Counted from the first letter of the stretch, positions 17,081 through 26,039 are shown. The stretch is 64,000 bases of DNA from Thalassococcus sp. S3 (GCF_004216475.1 NZ_CP022303.1:4206001-4270000); one strand, 5' to 3'. Translations and numbers: made by a program. Notes: generated by a model from the sequence alone, not told the origin.

Positions 17081-18325
17081 TTACGCCCCGGTCGGAAAGG
17101 CCGACGCCGCCGTACGCACCCCATTCGTCGCCGCAATCTTCCTTTTTGAGGCATAGTCTTCATGGTTCTGCGCAGTGCGGGACAGGTCATAAAGATAATT
17201 GACCATCGCGCCTGCCGATTGCGCCATCCCCTTCTGCGACGTGTCCGCCTCTGCGTGCACCGCGTGAATGATCGCGCCATTGCCCAGATGGAACCGGGCA
17301 ACCGGATCATGTGGCTGTCCGTCGCCCCGCTTGGCCTCAAGCAGGTAGTGGGCCGCAAGCTGGCGGACGGAGAGCGCATCCGATGGATCAACCTCAATCT
17401 CGCTTTGCATCGCCCACCCCATCAGCCCCGGGATCGGGGACAACGTCACAAAGGTTTTCAAACCGGGCAGTTCGAATGCAAGGTCTGCCGCGACCTGCTT
17501 GATCAGCGAGTTGCCGAAGGAGATACCGGCAAGACCCGGCTGACAATTGGAAATGGAATAAAACACCGCCGTCTTTGCAGTCTGATCCGAAATGGGCTGG
17601 CGGTCTTCGGTCAGAAGCGACTGCACCGATCCCGGGACATCCTTGGTCAGGGCAACCTCGACAAAGATCAGTGGTTCGTCAGGCATCGCGGGATGAAAAA
17701 ACGCAAAACAGCGGCGATCGGACGGTTCGACCCGGCGGCGCAGATCCTCCCAGCTATCGATGGAGTGAACCGCTTCGTAAGCGATGATCTTTTCCAGGAT
17801 CAGGGCTGGGCTTTCCCAATTGATCGGTCGCAGGACAAGAAAGCCGCGGTTGAACCAGGACACAAAGAGGTGCCGGAAATCCAGGTCCAAAGCCTGCAGG
17901 GCATCTTCCCCAGCCCCCAGTTGCAACAGATCGGCCCGCATGCGCACCAAAGCCTCTGTCGCGCCGGGAACGTGGTTCAGGCGTTTGATGAATTCGTGTC
18001 GTTTGGGCTCTGCTGCGTGAACGAAGGCGCGATAGGTCGCCTTGGAAGGTTCGGCCTCATAGGCGTCGAGTGTCGCCTTGACGGTCACCGGGTCAATGTT
18101 CATCGCGGTGGCGAGGTGCCGGAAGAAGGCAAGCTTCTCGGTGTCGTCCATCGCAGCATATCGGTCGAGGATCTGAGCGGCCAGCGTGAGCCCGGACGTT
18201 TCCGCAGTCGATCCGACAAGCGCCTCGGCCAGATCCTCGACCGGTCGGTTGTCTCCGCCCGTGCCGAAGCTCAGGCGATACCGCCGCTCAAACACCGTTG
18301 AAAGAAGGTCCGCGAGAAGGGTCAT
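17081..18325 (-). CDS. mcd: Malonyl-CoA decarboxylase
   Basis: A 414-residue enzyme converting malonyl-CoA to acetyl-CoA plus CO2. The N-terminal helical domain (residues ~1-95) is followed by the catalytic GNAT-like domain with the family signature CFAFFHPAMPDEPLIFVEVAL, then FYSISNCQPGLAGISFGN and FVTLSPIPGLMGW. Length is in the range of bacterial MatA/MCD proteins. No malonyl-CoA synthetase or malonate carrier gene is adjacent, so its role may be to clear malonyl-CoA rather than to catabolise malonate. The 293-bp upstream gap (18326-18618) is shared with the divergent T6SS gene and shows no clear operator. Confidence 0.95.
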   Translation of the reverse strand: MTLLADLLSTVFERRYRLSFGTGGDNRPVEDLAEALVGSTAETSGLTLAAQILDRYAAMDDTEKLAFFRHLATAMNIDPVTVKATLDAYEAEPSKATYRAFVHAAEPKRHEFIKRLNHVPGATEALVRMRADLLQLGAGEDALQALDLDFRHLFVSWFNRGFLVLRPINWESPALILEKIIAYEAVHSIDSWEDLRRRVEPSDRRCFAFFHPAMPDEPLIFVEVALTKDVPGSVQSLLTEDRQPISDQTAKTAVFYSISNCQPGLAGISFGNSLIKQVAADLAFELPGLKTFVTLSPIPGLMGWAMQSEIEVDPSDALSVRQLAAHYLLEAKRGDGQPHDPVARFHLGNGAIIHAVHAEADTSQKGMAQSAGAMVNYLYDLSRTAQNHEDYASKRKIAATNGVRTAASAFPTGA

Positions 18326-18618
18326 GGGTCAGCCTATTCGGTTTCCGTGCTGTGCCGGCCTCCGATGCGAGGCATGGCAGATCATAGCAGGCCAGATTGA
18401 CGGCGCAAAAGACGACTGGCCGAGATGCGCCAATTGAGCGGGATGCCGGGCGCATTTGCCCTGGAATGAGCATCCCGCCTGTCCGGCCCGGCTGGAACCT
18501 GCCGGGCTTTCGGTGTCGTGACGGTTTCCGATGCATCCGTCGGCAAGCAGGGTAAAAGTGAAGCGAAAAGGGCAGCTTCGTCACCGGGGGTGCCTGATCT
18601 TTGGTTCGAGATTGCTCT

Positions 18619-19638
18619 ATGCGATTGATTAACAACACCGTCTTTCAGACCATGACGTTCGACCACTGGATGCCGGATGACACCGAAGCGGCCGTCGTAA
18701 TCGTCAAGGCCGTGCTCTACCGCGAAGGCGATGCGTGGGCCTATCGCCCCGGACAGGTGGAGTTCCAGATTTCGGACCTCTTCGATGATGGTGATCCGGC
18801 CGATACGCCGCTTCTTGCCGAGCAGGACATCGCCCCCGGCAAGGCCGCCACGGATCTGCTGATCCGCGCCACAGCTTACGCGCCGGGCGACACACCGCTG
18901 ACCGACTGGCCGGTCTCGGTCGAGATACCGGACCGGCTGCGTTACGGGTTTCACGTGCGGGGACCTTCAATATGGACAAGGCGGTCGACCCAATCGGCCT
19001 GGTCTCTCTCATCGCCCGAACCGGTCGAACATGTTCCGATCCGCTATGATCTGGCCTATGGCGGGCACGTTGTCTGCGACGACGGCAGCATCGACGTCTT
19101 CGAACAAAACCCCGCGGGTCTGGGGTATGCGGGCACTGGCACACTGGAACATCTTGAACTTTTAGCGCCGCAGATCGGCCTGCTGCCCGAATTGCTGTCC
19201 GCCAAACCGGGTACTGAGATGTCGGTTCACGGCTTCGGACCAATCGCCAAGGCCTGGCTTCCCAGACGGGCCTATGCCGGCACGCTGGACGAGATCTGGC
19301 AAGCGACCCGCCATCCGCGCATGCCCAAAGATTATGACCTTCGTTTCTGGAACGCCGCGCCCGGCCCCCTCCAGATCGAACCTTTTCTCAAGGGCGGTGT
19401 CCCGTTGATCTTCGGCAATCTCAGGCCGGATGCGCCGGAATACCGGATCACCCTGCCCGATATCTCGATCATCGGCCAATCCGCCGGGCGCGAGATCGCC
19501 TTCGATCTCGACACAATCTGCATCGACATCGAACCCATCGAGACCCGGCATCATATGCTGACACTGCTGTGGCGGACTACCATCAAGGACGCCGCTGAAA
19601 TGGAGATCGAGATGACCTCCGCCAAAACCGACGCCTGA
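18619..19638 (+). CDS. DUF2169 protein, type VI secretion adaptor
   Basis: A 339-residue cytoplasmic protein. It opens with MRLINNTVFQTMTFDHW, the DUF2169 signature, and continues with LYREGDAWAY and the RYGFHVRGPSIWTRR and RYDLAYGGH segments. In known systems DUF2169 proteins act as adaptors or chaperones loading PAAR-containing effectors onto VgrG. The next gene is a PAAR-like protein, and a VgrG with toxin lies on the other strand, which fits. The ATG at 18619 is chosen by homology; an upstream TTG at 18601 is possible. Confidence 0.85.
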   Translation: MRLINNTVFQTMTFDHWMPDDTEAAVVIVKAVLYREGDAWAYRPGQVEFQISDLFDDGDPADTPLLAEQDIAPGKAATDLLIRATAYAPGDTPLTDWPVSVEIPDRLRYGFHVRGPSIWTRRSTQSAWSLSSPEPVEHVPIRYDLAYGGHVVCDDGSIDVFEQNPAGLGYAGTGTLEHLELLAPQIGLLPELLSAKPGTEMSVHGFGPIAKAWLPRRAYAGTLDEIWQATRHPRMPKDYDLRFWNAAPGPLQIEPFLKGGVPLIFGNLRPDAPEYRITLPDISIIGQSAGREIAFDLDTICIDIEPIETRHHMLTLLWRTTIKDAAEMEIEMTSAKTDA

Positions 19639-19650
19639 GAGGAGAAAGCG

Positions 19651-20055
19651 ATGACCAACAACGCGGCCCGTCACAGCGGCAAGCAGGCGCAGATCGTTTG
19701 CATGGCCCCGGATGTCTGTAAAACGCCCATGGGATCCAGCATGGTGCCAGTGCCTTACATGATCATCTCAAAACTCTCGGCGTCTACCGATACGATCCCC
19801 AGTACGACATTCGGCGGACTTGAAGCGTTTACCATGAAAAGCCGCACAAGTACCGTCGAAGGGGACGAAGCCGGGACAGGGGGCGGGGTGAAGTCGGGGA
19901 CAAACCTGGGCTGGTGCCGCCCCATCTCGAACAAGACAACGGTCTTTGTCGAAGGCAAGGAGGTGATCCAGCACACCTGCTTTTACGACATGAATTGCAG
20001 CGGGCCGAACGGCGCTGGCAATACGGTAGGTAAGCTTCAATTCGATCAGGGCTGA
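19651..20055 (+). CDS. PAAR-like (DUF4150) type VI spike-tip protein
   Basis: A 134-residue protein with the DUF4150/PAAR-like pattern CMAPDVCKTPMGSSMVPVPYMI near the N-terminus, then GTGGGVKSGTNLGWC and VFVEGKEVIQHTCFYDMNC. These proteins cap the VgrG trimer and bind a metal through His/Cys residues. Ribosome site GGAGAAAG precedes the ATG. It has no C-terminal toxin extension, so it would serve as a tip for an effector delivered in trans. It is co-oriented with and 12 bases after the DUF2169 gene. Confidence 0.88.
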   Translation: MTNNAARHSGKQAQIVCMAPDVCKTPMGSSMVPVPYMIISKLSASTDTIPSTTFGGLEAFTMKSRTSTVEGDEAGTGGGVKSGTNLGWCRPISNKTTVFVEGKEVIQHTCFYDMNCSGPNGAGNTVGKLQFDQG

Positions 20056-20115
20056 GTTCGCAGCCCTGATCCAGAGCCCCAAGTCGGGCTATTCATGAAT
20101 GGCCGTCGGCCCTGA

Positions 20116-20484
20116 TCAATCGAAAAAGACCGGGGCCGAGAACCAAGTGTCGCGTAAATTCCTGATCGAATGGCGATCCAACATATCCTGTGTCTCTGCC
20201 ACATTGCCCATGGCGCCGCCCGTCCCCAAACCGGTGCTGCCAAGTGCCACCGCCATTACCGTTGCCATTGCCTGGTGATCCCCGTGCACCAGATCACCCT
20301 TTCGGGTCAGGTTCAGCAGCTGCGTGACGCGCACCCGTTGCGAAATTGGCGCTCCGGTGTGGTCTTGCGCTTGTGCGCCCTTCTGCATCCCCACCTCGCG
20401 AAAAAACTTGTCGCGCGCTTGGTCGCGGTAGGCCTTGCGCCGCTTTGCTTTTGCGATCCAGGCGCCGCTATCGACACGGGTCAT
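20116..20484 (-). CDS. Protein of unknown function, last gene of the VgrG operon
   Basis: A 122-residue, basic, soluble protein with no recognised domain. The N-terminal half is highly charged (WIAKAKRRKAYRDQARDKFFREV) and a glycine-rich stretch (ALGSTGLGTGGAMGN) lies near residue 85. It has a strong AGGAGG ribosome site and starts 34 bases after the candidate immunity gene, so it belongs to the vgrG-toxin operon. Its role could be accessory to effector export or toxin neutralisation; there is no sequence evidence for either. Confidence 0.6.
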   Translation of the reverse strand: MTRVDSGAWIAKAKRRKAYRDQARDKFFREVGMQKGAQAQDHTGAPISQRVRVTQLLNLTRKGDLVHGDHQAMATVMAVALGSTGLGTGGAMGNVAETQDMLDRHSIRNLRDTWFSAPVFFD

Positions 20485-20518
20485 ATATGATCCTCCTCGT
20501 CCCTCCGGATGGGCCGGT

Positions 20519-21238
20519 TCATTCCGTCAACGAAATGGTCAGCCATGTGTCCAGATATGCATAAAGCGGCACACGCTCGGGTTCGCCAGGCGATTTGACA
20601 TCCACAAACCACGCCATTGGGTTTAAATCAGCCGTTCTGTCCTCGGATAGGTCCAGCAGCAGGTATCCCCCCCCGCCCGAGGCAAGGACCTCGACGATTT
20701 CCGAGATATTGTTTTGGTTGGCAAAGTCATCGAACCAGGCCTGTTCGGCATAGGTATCGATCTCACGCTCCATCGTGGTGAGAAAAGCCGAGCTTTTAAA
20801 CCCTCCGAATTGATAGAGATCCGTCAGCCCGTCCATCAGATCGGTATGCAGCCATTTTAGCACCTGCGGCGCCCGTTCCGCGAAGAGCGTCCAGACCGCG
20901 ACATGTCGGGTATCGGCGTGTTTCTTCGGCAGTCTTGACCAGGCTGGATAAATCTTGCCGCCGATCTGGCGCGCGAACACTCGGCAGGTCCCGTAGGTGG
21001 GGCTTTCAATCAGCGCGACATCGACGATCACTTTCGCCAGGTTTTCGGCCGCCTCGGGCAAGTATCGCTCAAGCACATCCATTTCCGCCCGGGCCGCGAA
21101 CAAACGCTCCGCAGAGGAGGCGCTGGCATAGCCGGCCCAGCGTTCGGGTAGACCGGCTTCACCGCCGGCATAGGCTTGGGCCTTGGGATCCAATCGGGTC
21201 TGGACCATGGATAGAAGATCGTCTTGGAGGGTCATCAA
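20519..21238 (-). CDS. Candidate immunity protein (SUKH-like C-terminus) for the nuclease effector
   Basis: A 239-residue acidic protein with no signal peptide. Its start overlaps the stop of the nuclease gene by four bases (ATGA), the classic toxin-immunity arrangement. The C-terminal part (EVLASGGGGYLLLDLSEDR..., VPLYAYLDTWL) resembles the core of SUKH/SMI1-KNR4 immunity proteins, in which a G-x-YLxxDLS strand precedes a C-terminal helix. The N-terminal half (residues ~20-120) is not assigned. The immunity role is inferred from position and this weak resemblance. Confidence 0.65.
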   Translation of the reverse strand: MMTLQDDLLSMVQTRLDPKAQAYAGGEAGLPERWAGYASASSAERLFAARAEMDVLERYLPEAAENLAKVIVDVALIESPTYGTCRVFARQIGGKIYPAWSRLPKKHADTRHVAVWTLFAERAPQVLKWLHTDLMDGLTDLYQFGGFKSSAFLTTMEREIDTYAEQAWFDDFANQNNISEIVEVLASGGGGYLLLDLSEDRTADLNPMAWFVDVKSPGEPERVPLYAYLDTWLTISLTE

Positions 21239-22707
21239 TCGTCTCTGAAAGGCAGTTGCGGGGTCGAACCGTTCTGTTGCTCGCGCAGCAGATTGTAGAT
21301 CCGTTGTTGCAGAACCTCGCGCATTCGCGCCTCCTCGGCAATCATTTGCGCGCGCAGTTCAGGGTTGACCGGCGTGCCGCTGCTGCGATGCATGGTCCAG
21401 TCCTCGAAAGACAGGTTTTGCCGCGATCCATTGGCGCTCCGGCTCAGTCCATGAAAGTTGTCGGGATCGTTCAATATGGCCATTCTATTGGCGTGGCTCA
21501 GATCAGTGAAGCCATCCATACTCACGATGTCATGAAACGGCACGATATGGTCTGGTTCAAGCCGCGCCGTCCGCTCAAACCCTTCCAGCCAGGGATCCGG
21601 CACAGGGTCCAACTCGCTGGCGATGGGTTGGCCTTCGTTGACCAGATCCCGCAACTCGTCATTTGGGGTCAGTCGCCGCAGCCGGGCACGCTCGGCCGCA
21701 CTTAGTGGCGGGTTTCGGGTAACCGGAGGGGGCAGGTCGCCCCCTTCGCCCTCAACTTGCGTGGTCTGCGGTGTGTCGGGATTGGGATCGGCCCGTTCTG
21801 CCGTCTCTTCCAATGCGTCGGCGCCGCCCAGGTTATCTTCGTCCATCAGCCGCTCGATATCGTCGGGGATCTCGGCGTCGTTAACCTCGTGGCGGAAGAG
21901 GGTGCTTGCATCCGGCACCGCTTCGCCGGCGCGGCTCAGGCGGATCGTGACTTCGGTAACGTCTCTTGAAATGCGCCGTCCTGTCACGCGAATGACCCGC
22001 GACACAGCCCCACCGGCACCGCCCGTTACTGCAGAAAGCGCGATTTCGATGGCAAGTTCCGCCGCAAGGAACCCGGAATCGATCTGCAGCTTGCCGTAGG
22101 CAATCAGAAATCCGTTCGTGTCGACTTCCTCCCAGAAGTCATCCCAATACTGGCGAAGGCCATCGATAACATAGCCGGCCAGTACGTCGACCGAATTTGA
22201 GTAGAGCGACCAAAGGTCGGTGTTGTAGGCCCGTTCGGAGGTCCGGTCATAGTCTGCGGCAAGTTCGTCGGCGCCAAGCAAGCCGGCGATCCCACCGGAG
22301 ATGTCATACACAATACCAATCGCAACCGGGATGCCATTCAGCGGATTGATGTCGTCCACCCAGCTATCGCGCTGGGACCGGTCGAGAAGGCCTCCGCCGG
22401 CCTCGACCACCGCATCCATAATCTGCTGGCGGAGCCCTTCCGAAGTCAGCGGCGGCGGTGGGTCCACGACACCCGTCACCCACCCGATCACGGTCAGCAT
22501 GGCCTCGTATTCGCGGATCCGCTCGGCGACATGATCCTGCAGTTCGGTCTGAGCGTGCAGGATGTATTCACGCTGCGCCATGTCCAGGTTGTCGTTCCCC
22601 CGGATCACGGCATGCACCTGCGACATCAGACTGCCCGGCTGCCCCTCCTGGGCGACCTGCCGACAGATGCGATCCGTGGGATCCCAACCGATGTGAAAGG
22701 GGCGCAT
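21235..22707 (-). CDS. VgrG-linked HNH nuclease effector
   Basis: A 490-residue protein with an unassigned N-terminal region (residues ~1-230, including a glycine-rich hydrophobic patch, VAIGIVYDISGGIAGLLGA), a disordered acidic linker (residues ~270-330) and a C-terminal HNH-type domain. The catalytic DHIVPFHDI motif is followed by MDGFTDLSHANRMAILNDP, NFHGLSRSANGSRQNLSFEDW, as in bacterial HNH toxins where the DH pair and later N/H residues bind the metal. It begins 10 bases after the vgrG stop and is coupled to a candidate immunity gene. DNA or RNA cleavage in target cells is the expected activity. Confidence 0.82.
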   Translation of the reverse strand: MRPFHIGWDPTDRICRQVAQEGQPGSLMSQVHAVIRGNDNLDMAQREYILHAQTELQDHVAERIREYEAMLTVIGWVTGVVDPPPPLTSEGLRQQIMDAVVEAGGGLLDRSQRDSWVDDINPLNGIPVAIGIVYDISGGIAGLLGADELAADYDRTSERAYNTDLWSLYSNSVDVLAGYVIDGLRQYWDDFWEEVDTNGFLIAYGKLQIDSGFLAAELAIEIALSAVTGGAGGAVSRVIRVTGRRISRDVTEVTIRLSRAGEAVPDASTLFRHEVNDAEIPDDIERLMDEDNLGGADALEETAERADPNPDTPQTTQVEGEGGDLPPPVTRNPPLSAAERARLRRLTPNDELRDLVNEGQPIASELDPVPDPWLEGFERTARLEPDHIVPFHDIVSMDGFTDLSHANRMAILNDPDNFHGLSRSANGSRQNLSFEDWTMHRSSGTPVNPELRAQMIAEEARMREVLQQRIYNLLREQQNGSTPQLPFRDD

Positions 22708-22717
22708 CCTGATCGCT

Positions 22718-24832
22718 CTAGTTGATCTTCACGGATTTGCCGGTGATCCTCACCAGCTCTTTCCCGTCGATCAGGACCTTCTTGCCGGTGATCGAGATGG
22801 TGCCGTCTTCCTGGATCAGTATCTTGCTGTCTCCGACGACGATCTCGTATTGCTTTCCGACGATCGTGGCCTTGTTCTGGCCCACCTCTTCGTAAGCACC
22901 GATGCCAACGGTGGTGTTCTGGATCCCGCCCACCACGGTTTGCAGGCCGCCGCCCACTGTCACCGCCTTGCCCGCGCCGACCACCTCGGTCGCTGACAGC
23001 ATGATGGTTTCGGCCTTATTCTTGGCCACCCCCACGATCAGATTGCCCTCGCCCATGTTGAGCATGTCCGGCAGCCCCAGCTTGGACGCCATATCGCCCA
23101 GCGCCGATGTCAAAGCGGTGAATTTCTGCGTGACGAAACGCTGCATCCGGTTGGGGCCGACCATCAGGGTCATGTTGCCGCCAATCACCTCGTGGTGATT
23201 GTTGCCGACCTCGATGTTCTTGTTCATGCCGACGCTTTCAAGCTGGTTGCGATCCACTCGTTTCGAGCGGTCATGTTCGACATGCACCTCCTGATCCCGC
23301 TGGGCATGCACATAGATCTTTTCCTGCCCCGTTGCGTCCTCGAAGGTCAGTTCGTTGAAGCCCTCGCTCTTGTGGCTGTTGGACCGAAAAACGCTTTTCG
23401 TTTTGTTGGCCGGCAGATTATAGGGCACCTTTTGTTTTTCATTGGGCACCACGCCCGTCACGACAGGCCGATCCGGGTCCCCGTCGAGATACGTGACCAT
23501 CACCTCCATCCCAATCCTTGGAATGACCTGGCCGCCCCAGCCGGAGCCCGCCCAGTTCTGCATCACGCGGACCCAGCACGTGTCCGACCCGTCCTTGACC
23601 GCCTTGCGATCCCAGGGAAACCACAGCTTGATCCGGCCATAGGCATCCGGATGGATCTCTTCGCCGTCCGGCCCGGCGACGATGGCGACTTGCGTGCCGT
23701 CGATACGGGGGCGCGGGGACGCCCGGTGCGGCGTTGCCGGAAGATCCGCCGGCAGTGCAACGAAATGGTTGTGGTATTCCGGCTGCCCTCCACCGGTTTC
23801 AAAACTCGCATCGTTCACGTGATGCTCGGCAAAAAGAACGACGTGCTCGTCGAACGCGTTATCCGGCTTGGACAGGTCGTAGGGGGTAAACTTGCCTCCG
23901 GGGCACAGACTGCGCACGGTCGAGCTGCCGTCGACCCGACGATGATCCGCCTCGACGGCCTGCATATGCAGGCGGGTCTGCCGCTCGACACTGCTATCCG
24001 TGATATTCTGACTGGCCCGATCGGTTCCGTAACCGCCAACCGTCTGAAACTCGTAAAGCTCGTATTGTCCATTGCGAGGAAGCTGAATGGTCGAGGGCGT
24101 TGTCGCCTGCGGCGGCTCCCCCGGCTTTTCAAAGTTCCAGTCCCGCGCCGCGCGCACGCCGGGCGTGTAGGTAAAGCGCGTTTCGAAGCGATTGATGTGA
24201 TTTCGATCCGTGGTGCCGTGCGCGAACCGAACCTCTTCGCCCGCCATATAGCCCGAAATATGCGAAGAAAGGTGGAGCACATGGCGCCCCACCTCATGTT
24301 CGAACCAGAAAAAGATCCCGTCTTCCTCCAGCCGCCGGGTCAGATAGGCGAGATCGGTCTCGTTATATTGGACCGAATAATGCTGTTTTTCAGGTTTCGG
24401 AACGACGCCCTTGCTGACCGGGTTGGGCAGCCCGTGCTCGGACATCAGCGTTTCGCAGACTTCGATGCTGGTCATGTCCTTCCAGATCCGGCAGTCCGAC
24501 CGCTGCGAGAACAGCCAAAGAGACGGACGCAGAACCAGCCGATAGCTTCGAAACGCCCGCGCCATCTTGGGACCGGCGACCAGCTCGGTCACCAAGGCGT
24601 TCCAGGTCCGGCGCGCACCACCGCCAAGCTCCAGACTGACATCGGCCGTCTTGCCAACGATTTCCGTTGGCAGCAGATCCGACTGTTTCGATCTTACCTG
24701 AAGGTCAATCTCAAAAAGCGCGCTGACGCCTTCGCGCACAGACATGCGCTCTGCCAGAAGCTCATCAGCCCCCAGAAGTCCGTCGATGCGCAGGATACGT
24801 TCGGCTTGAACAAAATCAGCGGCGGCGTTCAT
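22718..24832 (-). CDS. vgrG: Type VI secretion spike protein VgrG
   Basis: A 704-residue protein. N-terminal gp27-like domains (residues ~20-370) include FFWFEHEVGRHVLHLSSH. They are followed by the gp5-like OB fold (RIKLWFPWDR..., CWVRVMQNWAGSGWGGQVIPRIGMEVMVTYLDGDPDRPVVTG) and the repetitive beta-helix needle (ENNHHEV/NMTLMVG-type repeats) ending with a DGKELVRITGKSVKIN tail. The ATG at 24832 is preceded by GGGAGG and gives the normal N-terminus. No tss core genes lie in the window, so this is an orphan vgrG island served by a secretion machine encoded elsewhere. Confidence 0.95.
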   Translation of the reverse strand: MNAAADFVQAERILRIDGLLGADELLAERMSVREGVSALFEIDLQVRSKQSDLLPTEIVGKTADVSLELGGGARRTWNALVTELVAGPKMARAFRSYRLVLRPSLWLFSQRSDCRIWKDMTSIEVCETLMSEHGLPNPVSKGVVPKPEKQHYSVQYNETDLAYLTRRLEEDGIFFWFEHEVGRHVLHLSSHISGYMAGEEVRFAHGTTDRNHINRFETRFTYTPGVRAARDWNFEKPGEPPQATTPSTIQLPRNGQYELYEFQTVGGYGTDRASQNITDSSVERQTRLHMQAVEADHRRVDGSSTVRSLCPGGKFTPYDLSKPDNAFDEHVVLFAEHHVNDASFETGGGQPEYHNHFVALPADLPATPHRASPRPRIDGTQVAIVAGPDGEEIHPDAYGRIKLWFPWDRKAVKDGSDTCWVRVMQNWAGSGWGGQVIPRIGMEVMVTYLDGDPDRPVVTGVVPNEKQKVPYNLPANKTKSVFRSNSHKSEGFNELTFEDATGQEKIYVHAQRDQEVHVEHDRSKRVDRNQLESVGMNKNIEVGNNHHEVIGGNMTLMVGPNRMQRFVTQKFTALTSALGDMASKLGLPDMLNMGEGNLIVGVAKNKAETIMLSATEVVGAGKAVTVGGGLQTVVGGIQNTTVGIGAYEEVGQNKATIVGKQYEIVVGDSKILIQEDGTISITGKKVLIDGKELVRITGKSVKIN

Positions 24833-25095
24833 GACACCCCCCTCCCGAAATGGCTTTAAGCAACGAAAACCGAATATCACGAGACCCGCACCGTGCAGAG
24901 TCCGCGCCGCCAAGCGCCCTGAAAACCGCCGATCCTTACGCCGCGATCGGCAGACAATCGCTGGAACGCGGTTTACCTTGGCGATGGTCGCCCCAACCGC
25001 CTCTTGCACAAGCGAGCGACTTGACACGCTCTAAGCCGTGGACGCCATTTCGCCGCAGAACGGCGCTCTGGAAATCGTTCGGAAAACGGGTGTAG
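24833..25095. other. Divergent promoter gap between vgrG and the metal island
   Basis: 263 bases with no supportable gene. It must hold the promoters for vgrG (minus) and the DUF2946-like gene (plus). I see no clear palindrome or Fur-type box. Confidence 0.5.
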
Positions 25096-25479
25096 ATGCG
25101 TCTCATGGTTCGACACGCCGCCCTTTGCCTTGCGCGCCTGTGCCTAACGCTCACGCTGATGTTGGCGCTGGCCTCTACAGGCTTTGCGCACCGCGTGTCA
25201 GCCACGCCCGATCTGTCAGATCCGAATCTCTTTGCATATCTGCAAATGGGTGGGTCGCTCGAGGATCTCTGTGGCGATGACGCTTCGGGAACCGGTCATG
25301 GATCCGCGACATGTGAAGCGTGCAGATTGGTCTCTGCGTGCGTGCTGCCAACGCCGCATGGCCCCGATCAGGCCGTTCGATTTCCAACGCGTCGCGCGGA
25401 TCTGCCGCACACCCGGATTATCCACCATGGATCTCGGCACAGCCCGGGCCACCCGGTGCGCGCCCCTCCAAGGGTCTGA
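25096..25479 (+). CDS. Secreted Cys/His-rich protein, DUF2946-like
   Basis: A 127-residue protein with a Sec signal peptide (residues ~1-31, ending TGFAH). The mature region holds DLCGDDASGTGHGSATCEACRL, a C...H...CxxC pattern like that of DUF2946 proteins, which accompany copper and metal transport genes. A basic, His-rich tail follows (HTRIIHHGSRHSPGH). The gene is 68 bases upstream of a PCuAC copper chaperone on the same strand. Copper handling is inferred from motif and neighbour. Confidence 0.65.
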   Translation: MRLMVRHAALCLARLCLTLTLMLALASTGFAHRVSATPDLSDPNLFAYLQMGGSLEDLCGDDASGTGHGSATCEACRLVSACVLPTPHGPDQAVRFPTRRADLPHTRIIHHGSRHSPGHPVRAPPRV

Positions 25480-25503
25480 TCGCTTTTCACAAAACGATCA
25501 ATC

Positions 25504-25517
25504 GCGCTCTTGAGCGC
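25504..25517 (+). other. Small hairpin between the DUF2946-like and PCuAC genes
   Basis: GCGCTC and GAGCGC form a 6-bp stem around TT, about 17 bases before the PCuAC ribosome site. A partial inverted repeat, GATCG...CGATC, lies just upstream. It could influence PCuAC translation. Confidence 0.3.
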
Positions 25518-25547
25518 GCTAAACGACCTATTCTGGAGAATATCCCC

Positions 25548-26039
25548 ATGACGATCTATCGCCTCGCGCTTGCCGCGACCTTCGCTCTTTGTGCCGCAGC
25601 CACCTCCGCCCATGAATATCGCCTTGGCGATCTGGTGATCGACCATCCAATGGCCTTTGAAACCGCCAATACGGCTATGTCCGGCGGCGGGTATTTGACC
25701 ATCGTCAACGAAGGAGAGACGCCTGATCGTCTTGTCGCTGTCCGCGCGGACTTTCCCAAGGTGATGCTGCACGGCACCGAAGAGAAAGACGGCGTCGCAA
25801 GGATGTTTCATGTCGATGGCATCGACATCCCCGCCGGTGAAAGCGTCGCTCTGGAACCCGGTGGGCTGCATGTCATGTTCATGGGCCTGCGCGATGATCC
25901 CTTCGAAGTCGGAGAGACCTTTTCCGCGACGCTGGTCTTTGAACAGGCCGGCGAAGTGGACGTTGTCTTCAACGTTGAGGCCCGCGATGGTTCGCATGGC
26001 GCCGGAATGGATCATTCCGGGCACGACGCAACCCACTAA
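25548..26039 (+). CDS. Periplasmic copper chaperone PCu(A)C
   Basis: A 163-residue protein with a Sec signal (cleavage after TSA) and the PCuAC fold. The copper-binding set is present: the conserved Met and His in KVMLHGTEEKDGVARMFHV and the Met in GLHVMFMGLRD, where the H(M)x~10MxxxHxM pattern binds Cu(I). A His-rich tail (GSHGAGMDHSGHDATH) adds possible Cu ligands. These proteins deliver copper to the CuA site of cytochrome oxidase or scavenge it in the periplasm. The ATG at 25548 has GGAGA upstream. Confidence 0.92.
   Translation: MTIYRLALAATFALCAAATSAHEYRLGDLVIDHPMAFETANTAMSGGGYLTIVNEGETPDRLVAVRADFPKVMLHGTEEKDGVARMFHVDGIDIPAGESVALEPGGLHVMFMGLRDDPFEVGETFSATLVFEQAGEVDVVFNVEARDGSHGAGMDHSGHDATH

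Noticed and set aside
17162..18301. Open frame of ~379 codons on plus, antisense to malonyl-CoA decarboxylase
   Set aside because: No domain; the opposite strand encodes a clear enzyme.
23192..24859. Open frame of ~555 codons on plus, antisense to vgrG
   Set aside because: It mirrors the vgrG gene codon by codon, has Arg/His-rich low-complexity translation and no recognisable domain; a shadow frame of high-GC DNA.
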